Assembly (NCBI GenBank): GCA_022820665.1
Contig: JAJEFB010000045.1
Location: 62,001-126,000 of the forward strand
Source: Anaerolineae bacterium
GTDB lineage: Bacteria; Chloroflexota; Anaerolineae; Aggregatilineales; Phototrophicaceae
Direction: 5' to 3'
Length of the DNA: 64,000 nt
Shown here piece after piece: positions 7,259-17,000 of this stretch (its first letter is position 1; the number at the start of each line of letters is the position of its first letter). The position numbers and the translations under genes are program-made. The notes under the pieces were generated by a model. That model saw only the letters and a program-made list of their open reading frames with translations. It did not search any database and was not told the DNA's origin.

Positions 7259-8641
7259 ATGAACTATCCCGTGACAGTGATCGGCGGCGGATTGGCGGGT
7301 TGCGAAGCCGCTTGGCAATTGGCGGAACGCGGGCATCGCACCCTGTTATACGAAATGCGACCCCAGCGATCGACCGGCGCTCACGTGAGCGACCGATTGG
7401 CGGAATTGGTTTGCAGCAATTCCCTTGGTTCCAAGTTGCCAGATCGCGCGACAGGTATCTTACAGGCGGAAATGAAAATGCTGGGTTCGCTGCTCATGCG
7501 CTGTGCCGAAGCCGCTTCCGTGCCGGCTGGCGGCGCCTTGGCGGTAGACCGGCTACGCTTCGCTGAAAGCGTCACTGAAACATTGAATCTCCATCCCAAC
7601 ATTGAGGTGATACGAGAGGAAGTCACCGAATTGCCCGGGGATGCGCCCGCGATTGTCGCGACAGGTCCGCTGACGTCCCCCGCGATGACCAAAGAGATTG
7701 CGCGATATACCGGTGAAGACTACCTGTACTTTTACGATGCTATTTCTCCCATTGTAGATGCCGGCAGCATCGATATGGGACGGGCTTTCTCGGCCAATCG
7801 CTACGGAAGAGGCGACGATAGCGGCGGCGACTACATTAACTGTCCAATGGACAAAGATCAGTATCTGCGCTTCGTCCACGCTCTGCAAAGCGCCGAGACG
7901 ATAGAGCTACGCGACTTCGAGCGTGAAGACCCGAACTTTTTTGAGGGCTGTGTTCCGATTGAGCAATTGGCGAAACGCGGCGACGATACGCTGGCTTTTG
8001 GCCCGATGCGTCCGGTCGGTTTGACTGATCCGCATACGAGCCGTCGTCCCTATGCCGTCGTTCAATTGCGGCAAGACAACCTCGCTGGCACCCTTTACAA
8101 TATCGTTGGTTTCCAAACCAACATCCGCTGGAAACAGCAGAAAGAGGTTCTTAGGCTCATTCCTGGGCTGGAAAATGCCGAGTTTATTCGCATGGGTCAA
8201 ATGCACCGCAATACTTTTTTGAATGCGCCGGCGCTCCTGCATGCGACCATGCAGTTTCGTCAGAATTCTAATCTGTATTTTGCCGGTCAAATAACCGGCG
8301 TCGAAGGTTATGTTGGCAATACGGCCACTGGCTACATTGCCGCGCTCAATCTGTCGCGACAACTGATTGGCTTGCGCGAATGGGCGCCGCCGCAAGAGAC
8401 AATGCTGGGCGCCCTGTGTCACTACGTGACGAATTGCCCGCCAAAAGAATTCCAACCCATGAAAGCGAACTTGGGCATATTGCCGCCGCTGACGGTCAAG
8501 ATCAAAAACAAAGCGCAACGCCGACAAGCTTACGCTGAGCGCGCGCGCAGCGCGATGTTGGCCGCGCTTAGCGATTTGGATGATAAGGTGATTCAAGCAA
8601 ATCTCGAAAACAGCGAGTTGGAACAACATGTCGAAACCTGA
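7259..8641 (+). CDS. trmFO: Folate- and FAD-dependent tRNA (uracil-54-C5)-methyltransferase
   Basis: A 460-residue flavoprotein forming m5U54 in tRNA with methylenetetrahydrofolate as carbon donor. The N-terminal VIGGGLAGCEAAWQLAERG binds FAD. LVCSNSLGSKL contains a cysteine in the family's active-site region. FAGQITGVEGYVGNTATGY near residue 340 is a signature separating TrmFO from GidA. AAAGGA sits just before the ATG. It overlaps hflX by 14 nt. A TrmFO rather than SAM-dependent TrmA fits many Gram-positive and deep-branching bacteria. Confidence 0.95.
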   Translation: MNYPVTVIGGGLAGCEAAWQLAERGHRTLLYEMRPQRSTGAHVSDRLAELVCSNSLGSKLPDRATGILQAEMKMLGSLLMRCAEAASVPAGGALAVDRLRFAESVTETLNLHPNIEVIREEVTELPGDAPAIVATGPLTSPAMTKEIARYTGEDYLYFYDAISPIVDAGSIDMGRAFSANRYGRGDDSGGDYINCPMDKDQYLRFVHALQSAETIELRDFEREDPNFFEGCVPIEQLAKRGDDTLAFGPMRPVGLTDPHTSRRPYAVVQLRQDNLAGTLYNIVGFQTNIRWKQQKEVLRLIPGLENAEFIRMGQMHRNTFLNAPALLHATMQFRQNSNLYFAGQITGVEGYVGNTATGYIAALNLSRQLIGLREWAPPQETMLGALCHYVTNCPPKEFQPMKANLGILPPLTVKIKNKAQRRQAYAERARSAMLAALSDLDDKVIQANLENSELEQHVET

Positions 8642-9956
8642 GCTATTTGCAAACGCACATGCCGAACGGGTCTATCTGGTCGGAATCGAGCTGCAGGGGG
8701 TATCAGCGCCATTCTCAGTAGTGGATTCCCTAAGTGAGCTTGCGCTTCTCGCGGAAACCGCCGGTCTTGAGGTCGTCGGGCAAACGTTTCAGCGCCTGCG
8801 GAAGATCAATGCCAAGACTTTTATAGGCTCCGGCAAGCTTGAGCAAATCATAGACGATATTTCTTTACTCGACGTTAACGTCATCATATTCGACGAAGAA
8901 CTCTCCCCACGTCACCAGCGCGAACTGGAAAAACAGTTTGGCGAGACGATTAGGCTGCTGGATCGTTCGGCATTGATTCTGGATATATTCGCGCAGCACG
9001 CGCGAACCAGCGAAGGGGCGCTGCAGGTTGAACTGGCGCAATATGAGTATCGTTTGCCGCGTTTGACGCGGCAGTGGACGCACCTCGCTAGACAGGCCGG
9101 GGGCGGAGGCGCGCGTGGCGGTTCTGGCGGCGTTGGATTGCGCGGTCCAGGCGAAACCCAGCTCGAAGTCGATCGGCGCGAGATTACCCGGAAGATCACC
9201 AAGCTAAAAGCCGCGCTGGAACAAGTGCGCTCGCACCGCAGACTGCATCGATCGCGACGCCAGAGATCCGGATTGCCATTGGCAGCGCTTGTGGGCTATA
9301 CCAACGCCGGAAAATCGAGCCTGCTGAATGCGCTGGCGGATTCCGACGTCTACGCCGCCGATCAGCTTTTTGCGACACTTGATCCCACGACGAGGCGCAT
9401 TTCATTGCCCAATCACTCGGAAGTTCTGCTGACTGATACCGTCGGTTTTATCCAGAAGCTGCCGACCACGTTGATTGCCGCCTTCCGCGCCACGCTTGAA
9501 GAGGTCATAGAAGCCGATCTGCTCTTGCACATTGTCGATGTTAGTCACCCAAACGCCCTGCAACATATCGACGCGGTGGAAGATACATTAGCGGAAATTG
9601 ATGCCGCCGGCATGCCCCGGCTGCTGGTATTGAACAAGATTGACCTGCTAGACGGTCCCCTTCCGCAGTTGCCGCTCGTTGACAATTACCGCAGCGTCGT
9701 CGCTACCTCGGCGCTGGACGGCAAGGGTATTGCCGACTTGCTGTCTACTATGCGAGAGGTCTTGGCCGAGCGGGATACAACGCTTGAGGTGCTGCTTCCC
9801 TATCACGCTGGAAGCGAGTATTCAAAATTGTACGAGCGGGGATATATTCGCCGTCAGTCTACGGAAGAGAATGGTTGGCTCTTGACTCTGTCCATGCCCA
9901 AGCAAGTCAGCAACTACTATCTGAAGTTTGCTATCGACAGCGCGGAGTCAACTTAA
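8628..9956 (+). CDS. hflX: GTPase HflX
   Basis: A 442-residue ribosome-associated GTPase that splits stalled 70S ribosomes under stress. The N-terminal domain includes INAKTFIGSGKLEQI and VIIFDEELSPRHQRELE. It is followed by the glycine-rich loop RQAGGGGARGGSGGVGLRGP and a helical linker. The G domain has G1 GYTNAGKSSLLN, G3 DTVGFIQKLP and G4 NKID. The start lies 14 nt inside trmFO. It is last in the plsX operon, facing a minus-strand gene 20 nt away with no terminator hairpin between them. Confidence 0.95.
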   Translation: MSKPELFANAHAERVYLVGIELQGVSAPFSVVDSLSELALLAETAGLEVVGQTFQRLRKINAKTFIGSGKLEQIIDDISLLDVNVIIFDEELSPRHQRELEKQFGETIRLLDRSALILDIFAQHARTSEGALQVELAQYEYRLPRLTRQWTHLARQAGGGGARGGSGGVGLRGPGETQLEVDRREITRKITKLKAALEQVRSHRRLHRSRRQRSGLPLAALVGYTNAGKSSLLNALADSDVYAADQLFATLDPTTRRISLPNHSEVLLTDTVGFIQKLPTTLIAAFRATLEEVIEADLLLHIVDVSHPNALQHIDAVEDTLAEIDAAGMPRLLVLNKIDLLDGPLPQLPLVDNYRSVVATSALDGKGIADLLSTMREVLAERDTTLEVLLPYHAGSEYSKLYERGYIRRQSTEENGWLLTLSMPKQVSNYYLKFAIDSAEST

Positions 9957-9976
9957 ACATATCGTCCTTGGGATTG

Positions 9977-10942
9977 TCAGGTCGGCAACTGCGCCCAGTA
10001 GATCTCCGGGCGGAAGCGGCTGTGCAAGAACAGCCGCAGGTCAGACGAAAGCGCCAGTGATACAGGCGCCGGTATATCCGAGAAAACAACCATTTCCGCC
10101 TCGTCCCCGCTACAGCCATCCTCCAGACAATGATCGGGATCGACGCGCCCAACAACTGCGCGCGTGCCCAGCGCGTAGCCGAAATACAGCAGCCCGTCAT
10201 CGCCGAGGATGATGTTAGTTGTGTTTTGCAAGCCGTTCACCAAGGGTTTCGGCGGGGAGATCGCGCCGTTCTCCTCTACCTGCATCCACTCTATCCCGCG
10301 ACGCGCGCTACCGCCGTTTGCGAAATAGATCCGGGTTCCGTCGATGGCGATGCCAGTTGGCGACCGCAATCCTGAAGCGATGGTAGTCGCTTCGCCCGCC
10401 TCGCTTACTTGAATAATGGCGTTTTCCTTGGTGTCAGACACCAGCAGCGAGTCTTCGTCAATACGAGCAATACCCCAAGGCGCTGCAAGTTGGTCGAACA
10501 CGCTTTCTGGAGCAAGCCGGTCTTGGTTGACCTTCCACAGCGTCTCACTTTCGGGATCCGGAACCCACAGGTCAAATCCCTCATCAGTGCTCTCCATGAG
10601 CATGCTGTGGCCATTCTTGATGCCAAAAACGTATGTGATAGTGTCGCCACTTTGATCATCGATCTGGTAAATCGTCCAGTCTCCGTTGCAGACGGTATAG
10701 AGGTGATCCTCAAACCAGACCATGGCATTGGGTCGCTGCACGTTACCCACCAGCAATTGCAGATCATCTTGCAAAAGCGGCGTCGCAAGCGCGACAACAC
10801 TGCTATCATCCGCATCATTCATGCCCGGCACAGCAGCTTCGACGGCTGCGGTCTCCCCGTCGTTTGAATCCGAAGGCCTGCTATCTTGGGCGCTGACAAC
10901 AGTGGCAATGACTACCAAGAAAATGAGAATAGCGAACTTCAT
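9977..10942 (-). CDS. Secreted NHL/SMP-30-like beta-propeller protein
   Basis: 321 residues, beginning with a cleavable signal peptide (MKFAILIFLVVIATVVSAQ). After an acidic linker come repeated blades such as RPNAMVWFEDHLYTV, APWGIARIDEDSLLVSDTKE and SPTGIAIDGTRIYFANGG, spaced about 45 residues apart, which suggest a six-bladed propeller. Two cysteines in DHCLEDGCSGD may form a disulfide. TGGAG lies 6 nt before the ATG. A role in binding or hydrolysing an extracellular ligand is possible, but no catalytic residues can be named. Confidence 0.7.
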   Translation of the reverse strand: MKFAILIFLVVIATVVSAQDSRPSDSNDGETAAVEAAVPGMNDADDSSVVALATPLLQDDLQLLVGNVQRPNAMVWFEDHLYTVCNGDWTIYQIDDQSGDTITYVFGIKNGHSMLMESTDEGFDLWVPDPESETLWKVNQDRLAPESVFDQLAAPWGIARIDEDSLLVSDTKENAIIQVSEAGEATTIASGLRSPTGIAIDGTRIYFANGGSARRGIEWMQVEENGAISPPKPLVNGLQNTTNIILGDDGLLYFGYALGTRAVVGRVDPDHCLEDGCSGDEAEMVVFSDIPAPVSLALSSDLRLFLHSRFRPEIYWAQLPT

Positions 10943-11401
10943 TGATACTCCAGCCGATAAGTTCCACTAGCAGTGAGATCAGAACAATTGCGCGCTTGAG
11001 CCCGTTCGGATGCCTGGGCGTTATTCTACTACACATGCCGTTCATCAACTAGCTCGCAGCCGCATCCTGGAAATATAATAGCGCCGCGTTTCCGCCGCCA
11101 TTAGGGCGCTGCGCTATAATACTTGCGCTGGCAAATTGGCGATGTCAATCTGGTCAGGTTCAGCGGAAACGCCAGTCATTCGCAGGTTATTTCCAGAACG
11201 TAAAAGCAGGATTAGAACCAAGAAAGTAATGCGAAAAGTTGATGAAATATAGAAAACTACAAAATAATCGAAAGCTGTAGGGGCGACCAACCTGGTCGCC
11301 CGAAACCGCGCCCTTTCATCGACGGGCGACATGATATGTCGCCCCTACACGCGCCTTATTTTTTGCATTATTTACTTGCATTTACTGGGAAGCAAGCACA
11401 G
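10943..11401. other. Intergenic region with repeat element
   Basis: This stretch separates the propeller gene from the methyltransferase gene. It contains a TATAAT near 11115 without a good -35, and the two-hairpin repeat at 11276-11349. No gene is supported; an ATG inside the repeat (11336) only extends the downstream frame. Confidence 0.55.
11276..11349. repeat. Two-hairpin element with terminal inverted repeats, copy 2
   Basis: The terminal inverted repeat is TGTAGGGGCGAC (11276-11287) with GTCGCCCCTACA (11338-11349). Two internal hairpins each have 9-bp stems and 3-nt loops (11281-11301 and 11324-11344). Total length is 74 bp. The same plan as 782-866 occurs with different stem sequences, so structure is conserved more than sequence. 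Confidence 0.78.
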
Positions 11402-12457
11402 ATGCGCAAGCGGGCAAGCCTCTCCAACGAATACGAGGTAGAATGCATTCCCGGTTTGGAAGCGTTCGTCATGGACGAACTCAATTCGTATGACGCTCGC
11501 AGTTTAGAGACCCTTAGACCGGGATTCCTCCGCTTTCGCTTTGCTGGCGACTCTCGACTGCTCATAACGCTTCGATCAGCAATTGCGGTCTACGGCGTAC
11601 ATCGCTTCGAGGTCCCGCGTCCAAAAGCATTGTTGGGTCATCAGCATCTCACGCGATTGATCGGTATCTTGAGGGCTGCCATGCGCGACTGGACTTTGCA
11701 AAATCCCCGACTGGGCATTGGCGCCGCGGGAGCGAACACGCGGGTGATAAATCGTCTGAAAGAAGAATTGGCAATTTTGCTTGCTGTTGAATTGGCGGAG
11801 GAAAACAAAGGCGAACTCTATCTGCGCCTGGTAAGACCAGTTGATCGGTCGGCTTGGGAAGTTCTCGTTCGCCTTGGACCGCGTCCGCTGTCGAAGCGCG
11901 ATTGGCGAGTGATCAACGTGCCCGGCGCGCTGAACGCGACGGTCGCATACGCCATGACCCAGATCCGGTCACAAGACGCGCAGGATAGCGTTCTTAACAT
12001 GTGCTGCGGTTCCGGAAGCATTCTCGTGGAACATGCCCTTGGCAGAACCTCGGGTCAATTGCTCGCGGTCGACATCAGCGACAAAATGCTAAGCGCGGCC
12101 AAGCGCAATCTTTGCGCATCCAACACAAAGCATCGAGTTATTCTATTAAATGCTGACGCGGGACGCACACCGCTGCCTTCGGGCGCTATTGATCGTATCT
12201 ACGCCGATTTGCCCTTTGGCGGACACGTCGGTTCACATGCCGACAATCTCCGGCTATATCCAGCCTTGTTGCGAGAAGCCTATCGAGTTTCCAAGCCAGA
12301 GGCAGTACTGATTCTACTGACGCATGAGGTCAAGTTGCTTCGAAAATGTATCGTCCAATCAAACTGGCGAACGATTTCGGAAACCAAGATAACTCTCAGC
12401 GGCTTGCATCCACGATTATTTGTCCTCAAACGAAAATCGACTACGATATATAGGTAA
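11402..12457 (+). CDS. Class I SAM-dependent RNA methyltransferase, TrmN/RlmL-like
   Basis: 351 residues. The N-terminus (EYEVECIPGLEAFVMDEL) resembles the ferredoxin-like/THUMP start of Trm14/TrmN and RlmL enzymes. The catalytic domain has motif I VLNMCCGSGSILVE and motif IV DLPFGGHVGSH, where the D-x-P-F form suits N2-guanine methylation of RNA. The substrate, tRNA or rRNA, cannot be decided from sequence. The start at 11402 (MRKRASL) is chosen because the frame upstream to 11336 lies in a repeat and reads as junk. The next gene starts 30 nt after the stop. Confidence 0.78.
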   Translation: MRKRASLSNEYEVECIPGLEAFVMDELNSYDARSLETLRPGFLRFRFAGDSRLLITLRSAIAVYGVHRFEVPRPKALLGHQHLTRLIGILRAAMRDWTLQNPRLGIGAAGANTRVINRLKEELAILLAVELAEENKGELYLRLVRPVDRSAWEVLVRLGPRPLSKRDWRVINVPGALNATVAYAMTQIRSQDAQDSVLNMCCGSGSILVEHALGRTSGQLLAVDISDKMLSAAKRNLCASNTKHRVILLNADAGRTPLPSGAIDRIYADLPFGGHVGSHADNLRLYPALLREAYRVSKPEAVLILLTHEVKLLRKCIVQSNWRTISETKITLSGLHPRLFVLKRKSTTIYR

Positions 12458-12487
12458 TTGTCGACGGATTCCAAGAGGAGCAGAATA

Positions 12488-14077
12488 TTGATCCGCTCTT
12501 GCTCGCTAGCGTTCATGTTGCTTGTCCTGGTCGCGTGTCGAGCGCCAGTAGAAGAAGTAACGCTGAACGTTTCTCTGCTTGCCGATGGCAGAACGCAGAC
12601 CTTTACTTACGCTTCTCGGGTATCTGTCGAAGAATTGCTGGCGAACGCCAAAATCGTTCTGGGCGAATTGGATCGAGTCAGTCATCCCCTAAGCCTGCAA
12701 TTGGCAGACGGAATGCTCGTCACGGTGCGCCGGGTACGGGAAGAGCAAGTCTGCCAGCGCGAAAGCCTGCCCTTCCAGCGGCAGCGGATTCCATACGAAG
12801 GTATCGCCCCCGGGCAAGAAAGATTGAGCCAGGCCGGCAGGACCGGCATGCGGGAAGCCTGCTACCGCGTCGTTGTTGAAGACGATGTTGAGTCCGGGCG
12901 GAGTCTAATTGGACAACCTACTATCCTCACCGAGCCACGGGACGAAATCGTGCTTGTAGGTCCCTCGCGTTCGGTCGAACCATTCGAGCTAGCGGGAAGG
13001 CTAAGCTACATCAACAACGGGACTGCCTGGAGCATTCGCGACAACACCGTTAACAAGCGCCCCTTGCGCAATAGCGAGAATCTGGACTCGCTGGTATTTG
13101 CAGCCAGCCCCGACGGATCGGCTCTAATTTACACCGCGGCAAGCGACGAATCAGAAAAGTTCTTTAACGAACTCTGGATGGTATCCCTCGATGACGACGA
13201 GCCCGTCAAGTTGGCTCCAACCGACGTTCTCTTTGCGGAATGGCGACCAAGATCCAGCAGTACAATTGCCTATTCGACCGGTGAACGAGGCCAGGGTCGG
13301 GCGCCGTGGAAGTCTCTTAACAACCTTTGGCTGATGCAGATCGACCGCCAAACGGGTCGCGCGCTTTCCATCCAGGAGATCATTGGGGAGGATGCGGGAG
13401 GATCATTTGGATGGTGGGGGACCAACTTCGCTTGGTCACCGCGCGGGGACCGGCTCGCCTGGGTGAAGGCTGACAGCGTGGGTGTGGTTGAGATCGAAGG
13501 CAAACAGGTTAACACTTTGCTTGAGTATCCAGAGTTTAACACCTCCGGATCCTGGGTCTGGCTCTCACAGCTGTCTTGGTCACCCGGCGGCAACATTATT
13601 TCCGCCACCGCGCATGGCGGTCCGCTGGCTAGCGAACCCGCCACAACCAGTCCGGTATTTGATCTCGCGATTCTTGGCGCCAACGGCGAATTTAAGGCGA
13701 CAATGAGACGGTCTGTCGGGATGTGGGCGGCTTCGAGTTTTTCACCGAGCATTGCCTCACCGGACGCCGAAGGCTCTGGAGGCTATCTGGCGTGGTGGCA
13801 GGCGCGCGAACCGTACAATAGCATTTACAGCGAGTACGACCTCATTGTCGCCGATCGCGACGGCAGCAACCAGAAAGTAATCTTTCCTGACGCCGGCCAA
13901 CCCGGCATTCGCAGAAGCGACTTCGGTCTGACTGCTACCGACATGAGCTGGAGTCCGGACTCGCGGCATATCGCTGTCGTATACCTGGGGGACATTTGGC
14001 TGGTCGACGTAGAATCAGGCGCGGGCCGCCAGATAAGCTTTGACGGTGGCGCAAGCAATCCGGTTTGGACGCGATAA
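12488..14077 (+). CDS. Lipoprotein with DUF348-like and G5-like domains and a TolB-like propeller
   Basis: 529 residues. The start is a TTG at 12488, set by AAGAGGAG at 12473-12480 seven nt upstream. It yields MIRSCSLAFMLLVLVAC, a lipoprotein signal with lipobox LVAC and Cys17. Residues 23-75 look like a ubiquitin-like DUF348 module (LLADGRTQTFTYASRVSVEEL). Residues about 78-150 resemble a G5 domain. Both are seen in resuscitation-factor and YabE-type envelope proteins. The rest is a WD/TolB-like propeller with FAWSPRGDRLAW, LSWSPGGNIISA and MSWSPDSRHIAV. Its TAA overlaps the next gene's ATG by one base, tying it to the GH/ligase protein. A surface glycan-binding role is an inference. Confidence 0.72.
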   Translation: MIRSCSLAFMLLVLVACRAPVEEVTLNVSLLADGRTQTFTYASRVSVEELLANAKIVLGELDRVSHPLSLQLADGMLVTVRRVREEQVCQRESLPFQRQRIPYEGIAPGQERLSQAGRTGMREACYRVVVEDDVESGRSLIGQPTILTEPRDEIVLVGPSRSVEPFELAGRLSYINNGTAWSIRDNTVNKRPLRNSENLDSLVFAASPDGSALIYTAASDESEKFFNELWMVSLDDDEPVKLAPTDVLFAEWRPRSSSTIAYSTGERGQGRAPWKSLNNLWLMQIDRQTGRALSIQEIIGEDAGGSFGWWGTNFAWSPRGDRLAWVKADSVGVVEIEGKQVNTLLEYPEFNTSGSWVWLSQLSWSPGGNIISATAHGGPLASEPATTSPVFDLAILGANGEFKATMRRSVGMWAASSFSPSIASPDAEGSGGYLAWWQAREPYNSIYSEYDLIVADRDGSNQKVIFPDAGQPGIRRSDFGLTATDMSWSPDSRHIAVVYLGDIWLVDVESGAGRQISFDGGASNPVWTR

Positions 14078-17000
14078 TGCGACAGGTGATACTGGTCCTT
14101 GTCAGTTTGCTGCTGCTTTCGGGCAGCTTGATAGCCACCCTGGGCACCATTCACTTTCGTGATTTCGAACTTCGCGGCTATGTTGATCCGACGGTGGATC
14201 AGAATCTCCCCTTCCTGTCGTCTCGGCCTGGCATAAATGTTGACTTGCGTCAATATGAGCTCGACAGCCTGCGGGCAAATCTCGCCCTTATCAGCGAAAC
14301 AGGTTTCGTATGGCTGCGACAATTCATCTATTGGGATGAAATTGAGGTCAGCAAGAACCAGTACGATTGGGCGCAGTGGGACGAGATATTTAACGTTCTG
14401 CGCGAGCACCCGCGTTTGGAGCCGGTGGTCGTGCTCACGCATTCGCCCCAATGGGCGCGCGTTTCGCCGCCGGGAATAGCGGTCACGGAGACGGCGCCGC
14501 CCGAGTCCCTCGATGACTTCGCGCGTTTCGCGGGCCGCTTCGCGCGGCGCTATGGCGACTCCGTGAATTATTATCAGATTTGGGACGAGCCGAACCTCGA
14601 TGACGCCTGGGGATCGCTTCAGCCCAAGCCAGCTGATTATATGGCTCTGCTGGCCGCTGGTGGGGGGGCAATCCGCGCCGAGGACGCAAGCGCCAAGATT
14701 ATCGCAGCGGCTTTAGCGCCGACTACCGAGACCGGTGGTCAAAACATCAGCGACTTGCTTTATCTTGACGCGATGTATCAACTTGGCGCGGCGGAGTTGA
14801 TGGACATCGTGGCTGGAAAGCCATACGGATTCTCAACCCCCCCATTGGATCGCCGCGTCGATGAAAGCATCCTGAACTTTTCCCGGATTGTTGCCTTGCG
14901 CGAAGTGATGCTGGCGCATAATGATGGACGTAAGCCGCTTTGGGCGAGCCATTGGGGCTGGAACGCCTTGCCCGGCGAATGGGCGGGCGACCCATCCATT
15001 TGGGGAAGCGTCACTCCGAACGAGCAAATCGCGTATACGCTACAAGCGTTCGACCGCGCGCACCGCGAGTTTCCCTGGCTAGGCGCGATGTTCCTGCACC
15101 ACTGGCAGCCCAATGTAGAAAGCAGCAGCGCCCAGTGGGGATTCGCGCTGATCGGACCGGACGATCAGCCCTCCGAATTGTTGACAGCCGTGCAAAGCTA
15201 TGATTTTCCCGCGGTGGCGCAGAACGGCTTATTTCATGCGCGCACAGAGCATGCTCGTTACAGTGGCGTCTGGCAATTCAGCGAGTTGGGAGCGGATATT
15301 GGCTGGCTGGAGACGAGCGACAGTCAGCTCGAATTCGACTTCTACGGTACAGATCTCGCCATGCTCTTGCGGGAGGACGACTATATAGCCTTCTTGTATC
15401 CGACTGTCGACGGAAGCCCAGCGAACGCGACAGCCCATGACTCAAATGATAACAGCTATATATTTCTCCGAAGCAACTCGCATGGTCCGGAACAGAATTT
15501 GGTTTCCATCGCGCGCAACTTGTCTCTCGGTCCACATGCCCTGCGCGTTGTGGCGGATCGCGGATGGGACCGTTGGGCGGTCGCCGGATACGCCGTGAGT
15601 TCAGGCAATCTGTCATTCGCCTTTGATCGACAGATTGCGCTCGGCGCTATCGCGACGCTCTTGTCGCTGTCCATCGTATTGCTGACCTTTGCGACCTCGC
15701 CATGGCGTCGCTGGCTCCCTCCTGTCGGACTGGTGTTTGCCGGTCTGTCTGCGACGGCGCACCTGGCGATTAGCAGCGTCGCGTCCTTGGTACTGCTCTT
15801 TGCCATGATGTGGACATGGACAAGTCACAGACCTGCCCTGCTCGTCCGCGACGAGATCAATATCCTGATCGCTCTGGCAACCGGCGGCGTCCTTTACCTG
15901 TCACCTTCGTTTTTCTTGACAATTGTTTCAGGTCTGGTTCTATTCGTATTGATTTTTCATCGCCTGGAAACGGGCTTGATCTTGACCCTATTCTGGGCGC
16001 CCTTCTTTTTGACGCCAGTCGAGTTGTACCGCTTTGCCTTTCCCATGGTGGAAATCCTGATACTGATCACGTCAATCGCGGCTTTATTTAGATTTTGCGT
16101 CTGGCTGGGTGAGCAGTATCAAATGGCAAACGGCGACTATCCGCTAAGAATGAAGTCGCTATTTTCGCAGATCAAGTTTATTGACATTGCCGTAGTCGGG
16201 ATCGCGGTTGTCGCCATTCTATCGCTAAGCTGGGCGCGCGATACCGATGTAGCGACGACAGAACTGCGTACGCTCGTTCTGGAGCCATTGCTCTTCTACG
16301 TGATATTCAGAGCCCTGCGTCCGTCCAAGCGAACTGTTTTGCACTGCGTCATCGGGCTTGTCCTTGCTTCCATATTGGTCTGCGCCATCGGCATGTTGAG
16401 GTACTTTTCGGGCAACGATGTCATAGTCGCGGAAGAAGGTGCGCGTCGTCTCATTTCTGTGTATGGCTCTCCCAATAACGTAGGATTATTGCTCGGCCGG
16501 TCGATACCTTTCGCGCTGGCGCTGCTATTAGTCGGGCATAGCGCGCGGGTGCGCTTAACCTGGGTGGCGGCGCTGTTTGTCATGGGCATGACCGCGCTCT
16601 TGACGCAGAGTGTGGGCGCGATACTCCTGGGAATCCCCATAGGAATAGCGGTAGTGCTGATCGCTTACGCTCAGCGAAAAGCATTTGTCCCGATCTTGGG
16701 TATCGGGGCTGCGCTAGCGGCTGGATTGGTCCTGTTGACACAGATTTCGGCGCGATTTGCCAATATACTTGATTTCACAAGCGGCACCAGTTTTCTTCGT
16801 CTCCGGTTATGGGAAAGCGCCATCGAAATCATTCGTGACCATCCGATTTTCGGTATCGGATTGGATCAGTTTCTATATTATTACAGCGGGGAATATGTTC
16901 GGCCGGATGCGATCTGGGACCTGGATCTGTCGCACCCGCACAATTTCTTGCTGGACTTTTGGACGCGTCTAGGTATTGCCGGGCCGATCATCTTTCTGCT

